Below, in pieces: positions 42,050-50,698 of a DNA stretch of 64,000 nucleotides. The DNA is from Streptomyces cavernae. Its GTDB lineage: Bacteria > Actinomycetota > Actinomycetes > Streptomycetales > Streptomycetaceae. The position numbers and the translations under genes were made by a program. The DNA lies in assembly GCF_004023625.1 (NCBI RefSeq), contig NZ_RPDJ01000026.1:124001-188000 (forward strand). The letters are read 5' to 3'. The notes under the pieces were generated by a model, which was given only the letters and a program-made list of their open reading frames with translations, was not told the origin of the DNA and made no database searches. Every line of letters begins with the position of its first letter. The stretch's first letter is position 1.

Positions 42050-43000
42050 ATGTCCACAGCCGAAGAGCCGACGGCCATCACACCGCAACCCCAGGACCCC
42101 ACCGGACAGCCGTCCGGTGGGGCCGGCGCCCAGGATCCCGGCGAGCAGTCCTCCGCCGGAGTCCGTGATCTGCACCTGACCGACACTGTCCGAAGTGCCC
42201 GGGACGACGCCCGCGCCCAGGGCGGACAGGCGAGCGAGTGGATGCCGTACCTTCCGGCGTCCGGCAGCCCGCACTGCCCGCCGGGCGTGGACCCGGCCGC
42301 CCTGGTGTGGGCGGAGACGGTGGCACCCGGCGGCTACACCCACAAGGTCCTCGCCCGCGGCACCCGGCTGCGCTTCGACGACCCGACCGGTGACGCCTGC
42401 GCCCACCTGCTGCTGTTCAACGCCCTGGAACCGGTCGAGCGGCTCAACGTCGCCGACACCCAGAAGATCCCGTGGCAGGCCTACCTTGGCGAGAACCACC
42501 CGCTGCTGTCCGGTGACGGCCGGGTTCTGGCCGTGGTGACCGGTGACTCCTCCGGCCGGCACGACGCCTTCTGCGGCGCCACCACCGACGCCTGGAACCA
42601 ACACAAGTACGGTGACGCCCGCCCCGAGGGGCCGTCACCGTCCGGCCGGGGACTGTTCCTCAAGGCGGCCGCCAAGCACGGCCTGAGCCGGCGCGACCTG
42701 CCGCCCAGCCTGTCCTTCTTCCAGGGCGTACGCGTCGAGGGGGACGGCGCCCTCTCCTGGTGGGGCAGCGCGGGCCCGGGCACACATGTGGAACTCGTCG
42801 CGGAAATGCCCCTGTTGATGCTGGTCGCCAACACCGCCCACCCGTTGGACCCGCGCCCCGGCTACGTCGTCGGGCCGCTGCGGGTGCACGCCTGGCGCTC
42901 CACCGCCACCGGCCCGGACGATCCGCGGTTCACCGCCGCGCCCGAGCTGCACCGGGCGTACCTCAACACCGTCGACTACTGCGAAGCCCGGGGGCTGTGA
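42050..43000 (+). CDS. Urea-amidolyase-associated protein 1 (DUF1989), carboxyguanidine deiminase subunit
   Basis: 316 residues from ATG 42050. UAAP1 blocks: LLLFNALEPVERLNVADTQK, IPWQAYLGENHPLLSGDGRV, SGRHDAFCGATT, DLPPSLSFFQGVRV. The first ~65 residues are a Pro/Gly/Gln-rich tail. UAAP1 and UAAP2 were long of unknown function; work on bacterial guanidine use showed that such pairs form a carboxyguanidine deiminase (CgdAB) turning carboxyguanidine into allophanate and ammonia. Conserved Cys/His residues probably bind metal. UAAP2 begins 1 bp after the stop. Confidence 0.88.
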   Translation: MSTAEEPTAITPQPQDPTGQPSGGAGAQDPGEQSSAGVRDLHLTDTVRSARDDARAQGGQASEWMPYLPASGSPHCPPGVDPAALVWAETVAPGGYTHKVLARGTRLRFDDPTGDACAHLLLFNALEPVERLNVADTQKIPWQAYLGENHPLLSGDGRVLAVVTGDSSGRHDAFCGATTDAWNQHKYGDARPEGPSPSGRGLFLKAAAKHGLSRRDLPPSLSFFQGVRVEGDGALSWWGSAGPGTHVELVAEMPLLMLVANTAHPLDPRPGYVVGPLRVHAWRSTATGPDDPRFTAAPELHRAYLNTVDYCEARGL

Positions 43001-43001
43001 C

Positions 43002-43832
43002 ATGGCGACCACTCAGACCGAGAGCACCCTGGCCACCTACCCGACCGCCTCGGACGGCACCGTCGCCTCCACCGTCCCGGTCGGCGCCGTGTACGCCGAG
43101 GGCTCCACCCTGGACTGGGGAACGAGCCTGGTCGAGGGCACCGTCGTCCGGGACGAGAAAGTGGCCCCCAACGCGCCCTGGTCGGCCGTGGTGAAGGAGG
43201 GACACGTCCTGACGATCGTCGATGTCGGCGGCAACCAGTCGGCCGACTGCCTGCTCTACAACGCCGACGAACCCGAGGAGCGCTACAGCGTCCCCGACAC
43301 CCTCGCCTGGCAGGGCAACGCCTATGTGCGCACCGGCACCGTGCTGCGCAGCAGCGAGGGCCGCCCGCTGATGACCGTCGTCGCCAACGAGATCGACCGG
43401 CAGGACACCATCGGCGGCGCCTGCGGCAAGGAGTCCAACACCCTGCGCTACGGCCACCACGTGATGTTCCATCACGGCTGCCGGGAGAACTTCCTCGCCG
43501 AGGCCGGCCGGCGCGGTCTCGGGGTGCGGGACATCGTCTCCAACCTCAACTGGTTCATGAACGTGCCCGTCGAGGCGGACGGCGCGCTGGGCATCGTGGA
43601 CGGCATGTCGGCGCCCGGGCGCCGGGTCGCCGTGCGTGCCGAGATGGACGTCCTGGTGATGGTGTCCAACTGCCCGCAGATGAACAACCCGTGCAACGAC
43701 TTCAACCCGACCCCGCTGCGGATGATCGTCGTGGACCCGGACCCGGACCCGGCACGCGCCGGGGTCCCGGACCCCGAAGCGGACAGCCCACAGTCCACGC
43801 AGACCCCGCACACCCCGGGGGACGCCGCGTGA
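43002..43832 (+). CDS. Urea-amidolyase-associated protein 2 (DUF1989), carboxyguanidine deiminase subunit
   Basis: 276 residues. UAAP2 blocks: GHVLTIVDVGGNQSADCLLY, NADEPEERYSVPDTLAWQGN, GTVLRSSEGRPLMTVVANEI, GGACGKESNTLRYGH and NPCNDFNPTPLRM. The C-terminal ~30 residues (DPDPDPARAGVPDPEADSPQ) are low complexity. It is homologous to UAAP1 and expected to pair with it. The stop overlaps the carboxylase GTG (GTGA), so the two are coupled. Confidence 0.9.
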   Translation: MATTQTESTLATYPTASDGTVASTVPVGAVYAEGSTLDWGTSLVEGTVVRDEKVAPNAPWSAVVKEGHVLTIVDVGGNQSADCLLYNADEPEERYSVPDTLAWQGNAYVRTGTVLRSSEGRPLMTVVANEIDRQDTIGGACGKESNTLRYGHHVMFHHGCRENFLAEAGRRGLGVRDIVSNLNWFMNVPVEADGALGIVDGMSAPGRRVAVRAEMDVLVMVSNCPQMNNPCNDFNPTPLRMIVVDPDPDPARAGVPDPEADSPQSTQTPHTPGDAA

Positions 43833-46800
43833 CCCGCCCCACCGCCGTTCTCGTCGCCAACCGCGGTGAGATAGCCCGCCGCGTCATCCGCACCGCCCGG
43901 AAGATGGGCCTGGGCACCGTCGCCGTCTTCTCCGACGCCGACCGGGCCGCCCCGCACGTCCGCGAGGCCGATCACGCGGTCCACCTGGGTCCGGCGCCCG
44001 CCCGCGACTCGTATCTGCGCGGCGACGCGATCATCGAGGCCGCGCTCACCCATGGCGCCGGAATCATCCACCCGGGCTACGGCTTCCTCTCCGAGAACAC
44101 CGCCTTCGCCCGTGCCGTCGAGGAGGCCGGCCTGCGTTTCGCGGGCCCGACCGCCGACCAGATCACCGCCTTCGGCGAGAAGCACACCGCCCGCGCCCTG
44201 GCCAAGGCGGCCGGAGTCCCGCTGCTGGCGGGGACGGAGTTGCTCGCGAGCGCCGAGGAGGCCGTCACCGCGGTCGAGTCGGTCGGGCTGCCCGTGATGG
44301 TCAAGGCCACGGGCGGTGGCGGCGGCATCGGCATGCAGGCCTGCGCCACCACCGACGAGGTGCGTGAGGCCTTCGCCCGCGTGGCGGCGCTCGCCGAGTC
44401 CAACTTCGGTTCGGGCGGGGTGTTCCTGGAGCGCCTGGTGCGCCCGGCCCGCCATGTGGAGGTGCAGGTCTTCGGCGACGGCGCCGGCCGGATCGCCGTC
44501 TTCGGCGACCGCGACTGCTCGCTGCAGCGCCGCAATCAGAAGGTGATCGAGGAGGCCCCGGCCCCGGCCCTGCCCGCCCGGGTCCGCGAACTGCTGCGGG
44601 ACTCGTCGCGCCGGCTGCTCGCCTCGGTCGGCTACCGCGGCGCGGGGACCGTGGAGTTCGTCTACGACCCGGTGCGCGAGGAGGCCGCCTTCCTGGAGGT
44701 CAACACCCGGCTCCAGGTCGAGCACCCGGTGACCGAGGAGGCGTACGGTGTCGACCTCGTCGAACTCATGCTCACCCTGGCCCGCGACGGCAGGGTCGAC
44801 GACGCGGTGTTCGAGCGGAAGTGGACGCCCACCGGACATGCCGTCGAGGCCCGCGTCTACGCCGAGGACCCCGGAAAGGACTCAGCTCCTTCCCCGGGCC
44901 TGATCACCCGGGCGGTCTTCCCCGGCCAGGGCGCCGACGAGATCCCCGGTGTCCGCGTCGACGGCTTCGCCGAGACCGGACTGGAGGTCTCGCCGTACTA
45001 CGACCCCATGCTCGCCAAGGTGATCGCCAAGGGCCCCGACCGCGACACCGCGTTCGACGTGCTCGGCCGGGCGCTGGCCGAGAGCCGGGTCGACGGCGTC
45101 GTCACCAACCTGGGCCTGCTGCGGTCGCTGACCGTGCGGGGCGAGGTGCGCGGGGCCGTGCACAGCACCAGCACCCTCGCCACCACCACCGACCCCGAGC
45201 CACGCATCGACGTCCTGGTGCCGGGAGCGATGACCACCGTCCAGGACCTTCCCGGCCGGCTCGGCTACTGGCATGTGGGCGTGCCGCCGAGCGGGCCCTT
45301 CGACCCCGTCTCCTTCGCCGAGGCCAACCTGGCCGTCGGCAACCCGGCCGAAGTGCCCGCGCTGGAGGTCACCGCGGGCGGGCTGACCCTGCGCTTCTCG
45401 GCCGCCTGCGTGGTCGCCGTCACCGGCGCCCCCGTCCCGGTCACGGTGGACGGCACCGCCGCGGCCCTGTGGGAGCCGGTGCCGGTCCCGGCCGGTGGCA
45501 CCCTGGTTCTCGGCGCCTGCCACGGTCCCGGCCTGCGCGCTTACGTGGCCGTCCGGGGCGGCGTCGACGTACCCGAATACCTGGGCAGCGCCTCGACGTT
45601 CACCCTCGGCGGCTTCGGCGGGCACGGCGGGCGGGCCCTGCTCGCCGGCGACGTCCTGCGGCCGGGGGTTGCCGGGGCCGCCGGTGGCGGCCCGACCCCG
45701 CCCGAGCGCCGGCCCGCGATCACCTCGCACTGGCAGGTCGGTGTCACCGAAGGCCCGCACGCGGCGCCCGAGTTCTTCACCCGCGAGGACATCGACACCC
45801 TCTACGCCACCGACTATCGCGTGCACCACAACTCGGCCCGCACCGGTGTCCGCCTGATCGGGCCCAAGCCCCGGTGGGCCCGCCAGGACGGCGGCGAGGC
45901 CGGGCTGCACCCCTCCAACATCCACGACACGCCGTACGCGGTGGGCGCTCTCGACTTCACCGGCGACACGCCGATCATCCTGGGCCCCGACGGGCCGTCA
46001 CTCGGCGGGTTCGTCTGCCCCGCGGTGGTCGCCAGCGGCGAACTGTGGAAGCTCGGTCAGCTCCGCCCCGGCGACACCGTCCGCTTCGTACCGGTCAGGG
46101 AAGCCGAGGCGGCCGCCCTCGACGCCCGCCGTGCCTCGCCCACCCTGATCAGCGCGGGCGGCGACGGCGACGACGGCGTACTCGGCCGTCTGGAGGCCAC
46201 CGATGCCCGCCCCTCCGTCACCTACCGCCGGGACGGCGACGACAACGTCCTCGTCGAGTACGGCCCCATGGCACTCGATCTCGGCCTGCGGATGCGCGTG
46301 CACGCCCTGCAGGAGACCCTCGCCGCGCACGCGCCCGACGGCATCGTCGACGTCACCCCGGGCATCCGCTCGCTGCAGGTCCACACCGACGCCCGCCGGC
46401 TGAAGGCCCGCGATCTCACCGTCCTGCTGCGGGAGTTGGAGGACGAGGTCCCGCCCACCAACGAACTGGTGGTCCCCTCCCGCACGGTGCGGCTGCCACT
46501 GAGCTGGGACGATCCGGCGACCCGGCTCGCCATCGAGCGGTACATGGCGGGGGTGCGCGACGACGCCCCGTGGTGTCCGTGGAACATCGAGTTCATCCGC
46601 CGCGTCAACGGCCTCGAGACCGCCGACGACGTCTACCGCACCGTCTTCGACGCCTCCTACCTGGTGCTCGGCCTCGGCGACGTCTATCTCGGTGCCCCCG
46701 TCGCCACCCCGCTCGACCCGCGGCACCGCCTGGTGACCACCAAGTACAACCCGGCACGCACCTGGACCGCGGAGAATTCCGTGGGCATCGGCGGCGCCTA

Positions 46801-47425
46801 CCTGTGCATCTACGGCATGGAGGGGCCCGGCGGCTACCAGTTCGTCGGCCGCACCGTGCAGATCTGGAACCGGTTCCGCAGGGGCGGGCTGTTCCAGGAC
46901 GCGCCGTGGGCGCTGCGCTTCTTCGACCGCATCGAGTGGTACCCCGTCACGGCGGAGGAACTGCTCGAACTGCGCGCCGAGACCGACGCCGGCCGCGGTG
47001 TCTTCGAGACCGAGGAGGGGACCTTCTCGATCGCCGAGTACAACGCCTTCCTGTCCGCCGAGGCCGACTCGATCGCCGCCTTCCGGAAGCGGCAGAGCGC
47101 CGCGTTCGAGGCCGAGAAGGACCGCTGGCGGGCCGCCGGCGAGTTCGACCGGGACGACGGTCCCGAACCCTCGACCGTGAGTGCCGTCGCGGTCGCCGTC
47201 CCGGACGGCGCGGTCCCGGTCACCGCGCCGTTCACCGCCACCGTCTGGCAGACCGTCGCCGAGCCGGGCGCCGTCGTCGCCGAGGGTGACCCGATCCTCT
47301 CCCTGGAGGCGATGAAGATGGAGTCGAAGGTGAGCGCCCCCGCCGCCGGGACACTGCTGGAGATCTACGTCAGACCCGGTGAACAGGTCGCTCCCGGCCA
47401 GGTCCTCGCGGCGGTGCGGGCATGA
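43829..47425 (+). CDS. uca: Biotin-dependent urea/guanidine carboxylase
   Basis: 1198 residues from GTG 43829 (MTRPTAVLVANRGEIARRVI). Domains in order: biotin carboxylase (1-450; ATP-grasp KATGGGGGIGMQAC, EVNTRLQVEHPVTEE), KipA-like carboxyltransferase half (about 459-770; PGAMTTVQDLPGRLGYWHVG), KipI-like half (about 790-1080; VTPGIRSLQVH), and a biotinyl domain with K1163 in EAMKMES. This is the architecture of urea carboxylase. With UAAP1/2 beside it, the natural substrate is more likely guanidine, giving carboxyguanidine; urea may be a side substrate. The upstream in-frame Met at 43691 is rejected because it runs through UAAP2. Confidence 0.93.
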   Translation: MTRPTAVLVANRGEIARRVIRTARKMGLGTVAVFSDADRAAPHVREADHAVHLGPAPARDSYLRGDAIIEAALTHGAGIIHPGYGFLSENTAFARAVEEAGLRFAGPTADQITAFGEKHTARALAKAAGVPLLAGTELLASAEEAVTAVESVGLPVMVKATGGGGGIGMQACATTDEVREAFARVAALAESNFGSGGVFLERLVRPARHVEVQVFGDGAGRIAVFGDRDCSLQRRNQKVIEEAPAPALPARVRELLRDSSRRLLASVGYRGAGTVEFVYDPVREEAAFLEVNTRLQVEHPVTEEAYGVDLVELMLTLARDGRVDDAVFERKWTPTGHAVEARVYAEDPGKDSAPSPGLITRAVFPGQGADEIPGVRVDGFAETGLEVSPYYDPMLAKVIAKGPDRDTAFDVLGRALAESRVDGVVTNLGLLRSLTVRGEVRGAVHSTSTLATTTDPEPRIDVLVPGAMTTVQDLPGRLGYWHVGVPPSGPFDPVSFAEANLAVGNPAEVPALEVTAGGLTLRFSAACVVAVTGAPVPVTVDGTAAALWEPVPVPAGGTLVLGACHGPGLRAYVAVRGGVDVPEYLGSASTFTLGGFGGHGGRALLAGDVLRPGVAGAAGGGPTPPERRPAITSHWQVGVTEGPHAAPEFFTREDIDTLYATDYRVHHNSARTGVRLIGPKPRWARQDGGEAGLHPSNIHDTPYAVGALDFTGDTPIILGPDGPSLGGFVCPAVVASGELWKLGQLRPGDTVRFVPVREAEAAALDARRASPTLISAGGDGDDGVLGRLEATDARPSVTYRRDGDDNVLVEYGPMALDLGLRMRVHALQETLAAHAPDGIVDVTPGIRSLQVHTDARRLKARDLTVLLRELEDEVPPTNELVVPSRTVRLPLSWDDPATRLAIERYMAGVRDDAPWCPWNIEFIRRVNGLETADDVYRTVFDASYLVLGLGDVYLGAPVATPLDPRHRLVTTKYNPARTWTAENSVGIGGAYLCIYGMEGPGGYQFVGRTVQIWNRFRRGGLFQDAPWALRFFDRIEWYPVTAEELLELRAETDAGRGVFETEEGTFSIAEYNAFLSAEADSIAAFRKRQSAAFEAEKDRWRAAGEFDRDDGPEPSTVSAVAVAVPDGAVPVTAPFTATVWQTVAEPGAVVAEGDPILSLEAMKMESKVSAPAAGTLLEIYVRPGEQVAPGQVLAAVRA

Positions 47426-49179
47426 GCGCCATGACACCGGCCGCACGCGTCGAGGCCGCCTACGACCGCATCGAGAGCGCCGGCCGGCCCGAGATCTGGA
47501 TCCACTTGAGGCCCCGTGAGGAGGTGCTCGCCGAGGCGGCCGGGATCGACCCGGCGCTGCCGCTGGCCGGCCTGGTCGCGGCCGTCAAGGACAACATCGA
47601 TGTGGCCGGCCTGCCCACGACCGCGGGCGCCCCGTCGTACGGCTATCCGCCGGCGGCCGACGCGCCCGCGGTGGCGCGGCTGCGCGCGGCCGGCGCGGTG
47701 GTGCTCGGGAAGACCAACCTCGACCAGTTCGCCACCGGCCTGGTCGGCACCCGCAGCCCCTTCGGCGCGGTACGCAACGCCTGGGACACGGCCCGTATCT
47801 CCGGCGGGTCGTCCTCCGGCTCGGCCGTCGCGGTCGCGCTGGGCATCGCCGACATCGCGCTCGGCACCGACACGGCCGGCTCCGGACGGGTGCCCGCCGC
47901 GCTCAACGGCATCGTCGGGGTCAAGCCCACCAAGGGCCTGGTGCCCGTGACCGGGGTGGTCCCCGCCTGCTACACCCTCGACTGCGTGACCGTCTTCGCC
48001 CGCGACCTGCGGCTCGCCCGTATAGCCGCGGAGATCGCCGAGGGCCCCGACCCGGCCGACCCGCTGTCCCGTACCGGCACCCAGCTCCCGCCGCCACCCG
48101 CGCGCCCCAGGGTCGCCGTCCCGGGTCCGGGGCACCTCAAGGGCATGGCCGACGGCTGGCGCGAGGCCTTCGACGCCGCGGTCGCCCGGCTGGCGAGCAC
48201 CGGGGCGGAGATCGTCGAGGCCGACATCACCCCGCTGCTGGAGGCCGCGCAACTGCTGTACGGCGGCGCGTTCGTCGCCGAGCGGTATGCCGCCGTGGGT
48301 GAGCACCTGGAGAAGAACCGCGACCTGATCGGTACGGACCTCGACCCCACCGTCGCCTCGATCGTGCTGGCCGGCCGGGAGAAGACCGCCGCCGACTGGG
48401 CCGCCGACACCGCCCGGCTCGCCGCCCTCGGCGCCGCCGGGCGCGCGGCCCTGGACGGCTGCGCGGCGCTCCTGACCCCGACCACCACCTGGCACCCCAC
48501 CCTCGACGAGGTGGCGGCCGACCCGGTCGGCGCCAATGCCCGGATGGGGCGCTTCACCAACTTCGCCAACCTGCTGGACTGTGCCTCGCTCGCCGTTCCG
48601 GCCGGGTTCGTGGACGGCCTGCCGTTCGGCGTGATGTTCACCGGCCCGGCGTTCTCCGACCGCGCCCTGGCCGCCCTGGCAGAGCGGTTGGCCAACCCGG
48701 GACTCGACCTGTTCGTGGTCGGCGCCCACCTCACGGGGCAGCCACTCAACGCGCAGTTGGTGCAGGCGGGCGGCACGCTGGCGGGCCCGGCACGCACCGC
48801 CGGCGGCTACCGGCTGTACGCCCTGGCCACCGAGCCGCCCAAGCCGGGACTGGTCCGGGTGCCCGAGGGCGGGCCGGACGACGGCACCGGAGCAGGCGAC
48901 GGGACGGGCCAAGGGTCCGGAGCAGGCGACGGGGCGGGCCTCGTGGCCGGAGCAGGCGACGGGGCCCATGAGACAGGCATCGAGGGCGAGATCTGGAGGC
49001 TGCCGGCCGCGGGGTTCGGGGCGTTCACGGCCGCCGTTCCCGCGCCCATGACCATCGGCACCGTCGAACTGGCCGACGGGCGGCAGGTCAGCGGCTTCCT
49101 GGTGGAGCCGTACGCCGTCGAGGGCGCGCCCGACATCACCCGCTTCGGTGGCTGGCGGGCCTATGTGGGGTCCGTATGA
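47422..49179 (+). CDS. atzF: Allophanate hydrolase
   Basis: 585 residues, coupled to the carboxylase by a 4-bp overlap (ATGA). The amidase-signature domain (about 1-450) has the Ser-cisSer-Lys triad K56 (AAVKDNID), S130 (ISGGSSSGS) and S154 (TDTAGSGRVP). The C-terminal domain (about 515-585; PMTIGTVELADGRQVSGFLV, DITRFGGWRAYVGSV) is that of AtzF-type enzymes. It converts allophanate to ammonia and CO2 and is the common exit of the guanidine, urea and biuret routes. The linker between domains contains a 10-residue Gly/Ala/Asp repeat. Confidence 0.94.
   Translation: MSAMTPAARVEAAYDRIESAGRPEIWIHLRPREEVLAEAAGIDPALPLAGLVAAVKDNIDVAGLPTTAGAPSYGYPPAADAPAVARLRAAGAVVLGKTNLDQFATGLVGTRSPFGAVRNAWDTARISGGSSSGSAVAVALGIADIALGTDTAGSGRVPAALNGIVGVKPTKGLVPVTGVVPACYTLDCVTVFARDLRLARIAAEIAEGPDPADPLSRTGTQLPPPPARPRVAVPGPGHLKGMADGWREAFDAAVARLASTGAEIVEADITPLLEAAQLLYGGAFVAERYAAVGEHLEKNRDLIGTDLDPTVASIVLAGREKTAADWAADTARLAALGAAGRAALDGCAALLTPTTTWHPTLDEVAADPVGANARMGRFTNFANLLDCASLAVPAGFVDGLPFGVMFTGPAFSDRALAALAERLANPGLDLFVVGAHLTGQPLNAQLVQAGGTLAGPARTAGGYRLYALATEPPKPGLVRVPEGGPDDGTGAGDGTGQGSGAGDGAGLVAGAGDGAHETGIEGEIWRLPAAGFGAFTAAVPAPMTIGTVELADGRQVSGFLVEPYAVEGAPDITRFGGWRAYVGSV
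48887..48966 (+). repeat. 30-bp repeat in the allophanate hydrolase linker
   Basis: CCGGAGCAGGCGACGGGG-like elements recur at 48887, 48917 and 48947, a 30-bp period, coding GAGDGTGQGS, GAGDGAGLVA, GAGDGAHETG. They keep the frame and fall between the two folded domains. Confidence 0.85.
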
Positions 49180-49252
49180 CGGGAGGTGACGGGGTCGCAC
49201 CCCGGTGCCGGGCACGGCAGGGTGTCCGCCACCGGGGTGGCAGGATGGGTCC

Positions 49253-49936
49253 ATGACGATGACCCGTCCCCGCCAGGGCAGGCCCCGGCACACGCCGCCG
49301 TCCGACCCTGGCGCGTCCGCCCGGGAACAGATTCTCGACGCCGCCGGGGCGCTCTTCGTCGAACGTGGGATCGCCAGTACCAGCACCCGGATGATCGCCG
49401 AGCGGGTGGGCATCAGGCAGGCCTCGCTCTACTACCACTTCGCCACCAAGGAGGAGATCCTCGCCGAGCTGCTGGCCACTTCCGTGCGGCCCAGTCTGCA
49501 GATGGTGGAGCGGATCCAGGCGCTGGTGCCCGAGCAGGCGAATCCGGCCGCGGCCCTCTACGCGGTGGCCGCGATGGACGTACGCACCCTCTGCCGCACC
49601 CCGTACAACGTCGGCACGCTCTACCTGCTGCCGGAGGTGCAGGCCGAGCGGTTCGACGCCTTCCGTGCCGAGCGGGGCCGACTGCAGGAGAGCTACGGCA
49701 CTCTCGGCGCCCTGGCGGCGGCCGAGGGCGTCGTCCGCAGCCTGCCCACCGAGCGGATGGGCGAACTGTTGATCCAGTTGGTGGAGGTCGTCATCCAGAT
49801 ACGGCGTTCCCGTGAGCCGGAAGCGGCCGATACGGACGCCATCGCGTCGTCGTGCCTGCGTCTGTGCGGGCTCGGCGAGTCGGCGGTGGCCGCCGCCAGG
49901 GACGAGGCACGGGTCCTGCTGAGCCGCTTGGCGTGA
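49253..49936 (+). CDS. TetR-family repressor closing the guanidine/allophanate operon
   Basis: 227 residues from ATG 49253 (Met 3 is an alternative). TetR HTH about 30-75: QILDAAGALFVERGIASTST, RMIAERVGIRQASLYYHFAT, KEEILAELL. The ligand domain contains two Cys near the end. It lies 73 bp after atzF in the same direction, and TetR genes are common partners of UAAP/urea-carboxylase operons. It probably represses from the dyad at 40334-40353. Confidence 0.9.
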   Translation: MTMTRPRQGRPRHTPPSDPGASAREQILDAAGALFVERGIASTSTRMIAERVGIRQASLYYHFATKEEILAELLATSVRPSLQMVERIQALVPEQANPAAALYAVAAMDVRTLCRTPYNVGTLYLLPEVQAERFDAFRAERGRLQESYGTLGALAAAEGVVRSLPTERMGELLIQLVEVVIQIRRSREPEAADTDAIASSCLRLCGLGESAVAAARDEARVLLSRLA

Positions 49937-49983
49937 CCGGCGGCGGACCGGGCGGGTCGGTGACGGACCGGGGCGGATCGGCG

Positions 49984-50040
49984 GCGCACCGGGCCGATCA
50001 GCCGCGCACCGGGCCGATCAGCCGCGCACCGGGCGGATCG
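49984..50040. repeat. 20-bp tandem repeat downstream of tetR
   Basis: GCGCACCGGGCCGATCAGCC occurs at 49984 and 50004, with a 17-bp variant at 50024. The surrounding 49937-50149 is noncoding and G/C-rich, between convergent genes. Confidence 0.85.
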
Positions 50041-50149
50041 AGCACGTCCGAGCACGTTCGAGCCCTGCTGCCGGTGGGCCCGGCCCCCGGTCAGTCGACC
50101 CGGAAACCGCGGCGGGTGCGGTGCCACAACCAGACGGCCCGCTGAAGGG

Positions 50150-50698
50150 TCACTCGCGGGTGGCCTTGCCCATCAGCACCCCGTAGGCCAGTTGCAACGC
50201 GTCCGCCCCGGCGAGCGCGGTGAACGTGCCCATGACGGTCCGGGTCGCGCGCGGCCAGAGCAACTGGGCGGCGGTCAGGGTCGAGGCCACCCAGACGCTC
50301 AGGCAGAAGGGGCAGGACAGCAGCTCGCCGACGGTCTCCCTGCCGTCCTCGGACCGCGGCTCCTCGTGCAGCTCGGCCGGGCCTTGGGGACCGACGTACG
50401 TGGTGAAGGGGGCGCGCAGCGGGCTGGTCACCGACGCCTTGCTCAGCAGTCTGGCGAGCCGGAAGGTGGCCGCCGAGGTGAGCGCCACGTCCCAGGGCTC
50501 GGGCCGCTCGGGCAGCGGGCGGCCGCTGAGCCGCACCGCCGTGGCCCAGGCCGCCGTGTAAGCGCCGAATCCGGCCATGGTCGCGAGGTAGCCGCCCAGC
50601 GACTGTTCGCTTCCTGCGGAATAGCGCCGTGCGGTGCGGCGGAGAAGCCCGTGCAGACGAGCCCCGGAGCGACTGCGACTGTCGGTTTCGCTATCCAT
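50150..50698 (-). CDS. DUF1360 membrane-associated protein
   Basis: 182 residues from ATG 50698. DUF1360 landmarks: LATMAGFGAYTAAWA, TFRLARLLSKASVTSPLRAP, ELLSCPFCLSVWVAS with paired Cys, and a final hydrophobic stretch. Two or three membrane segments are expected. Function is unknown; in spore-formers relatives occur in sporulation-associated contexts. The start overlaps the end of the Rieske gene by 8 bp, so the two are cotranscribed. Confidence 0.85.
   Translation of the reverse strand: MDSETDSRSRSGARLHGLLRRTARRYSAGSEQSLGGYLATMAGFGAYTAAWATAVRLSGRPLPERPEPWDVALTSAATFRLARLLSKASVTSPLRAPFTTYVGPQGPAELHEEPRSEDGRETVGELLSCPFCLSVWVASTLTAAQLLWPRATRTVMGTFTALAGADALQLAYGVLMGKATRE

Noticed and set aside
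43691..43828. Upstream Met extension of the carboxylase
   Set aside because: It overlaps UAAP2 in another frame and is Pro/Gly/Arg-rich; GTG 43829 with a GTGA overlap gives the canonical N-terminus.
44821..47289. 822-residue plus-strand frame inside the carboxylase gene
   Set aside because: It is the +1 shadow of the biotin carboxylase: Arg/Pro/Gly-rich, no motifs, while the carboxylase frame has all domains.
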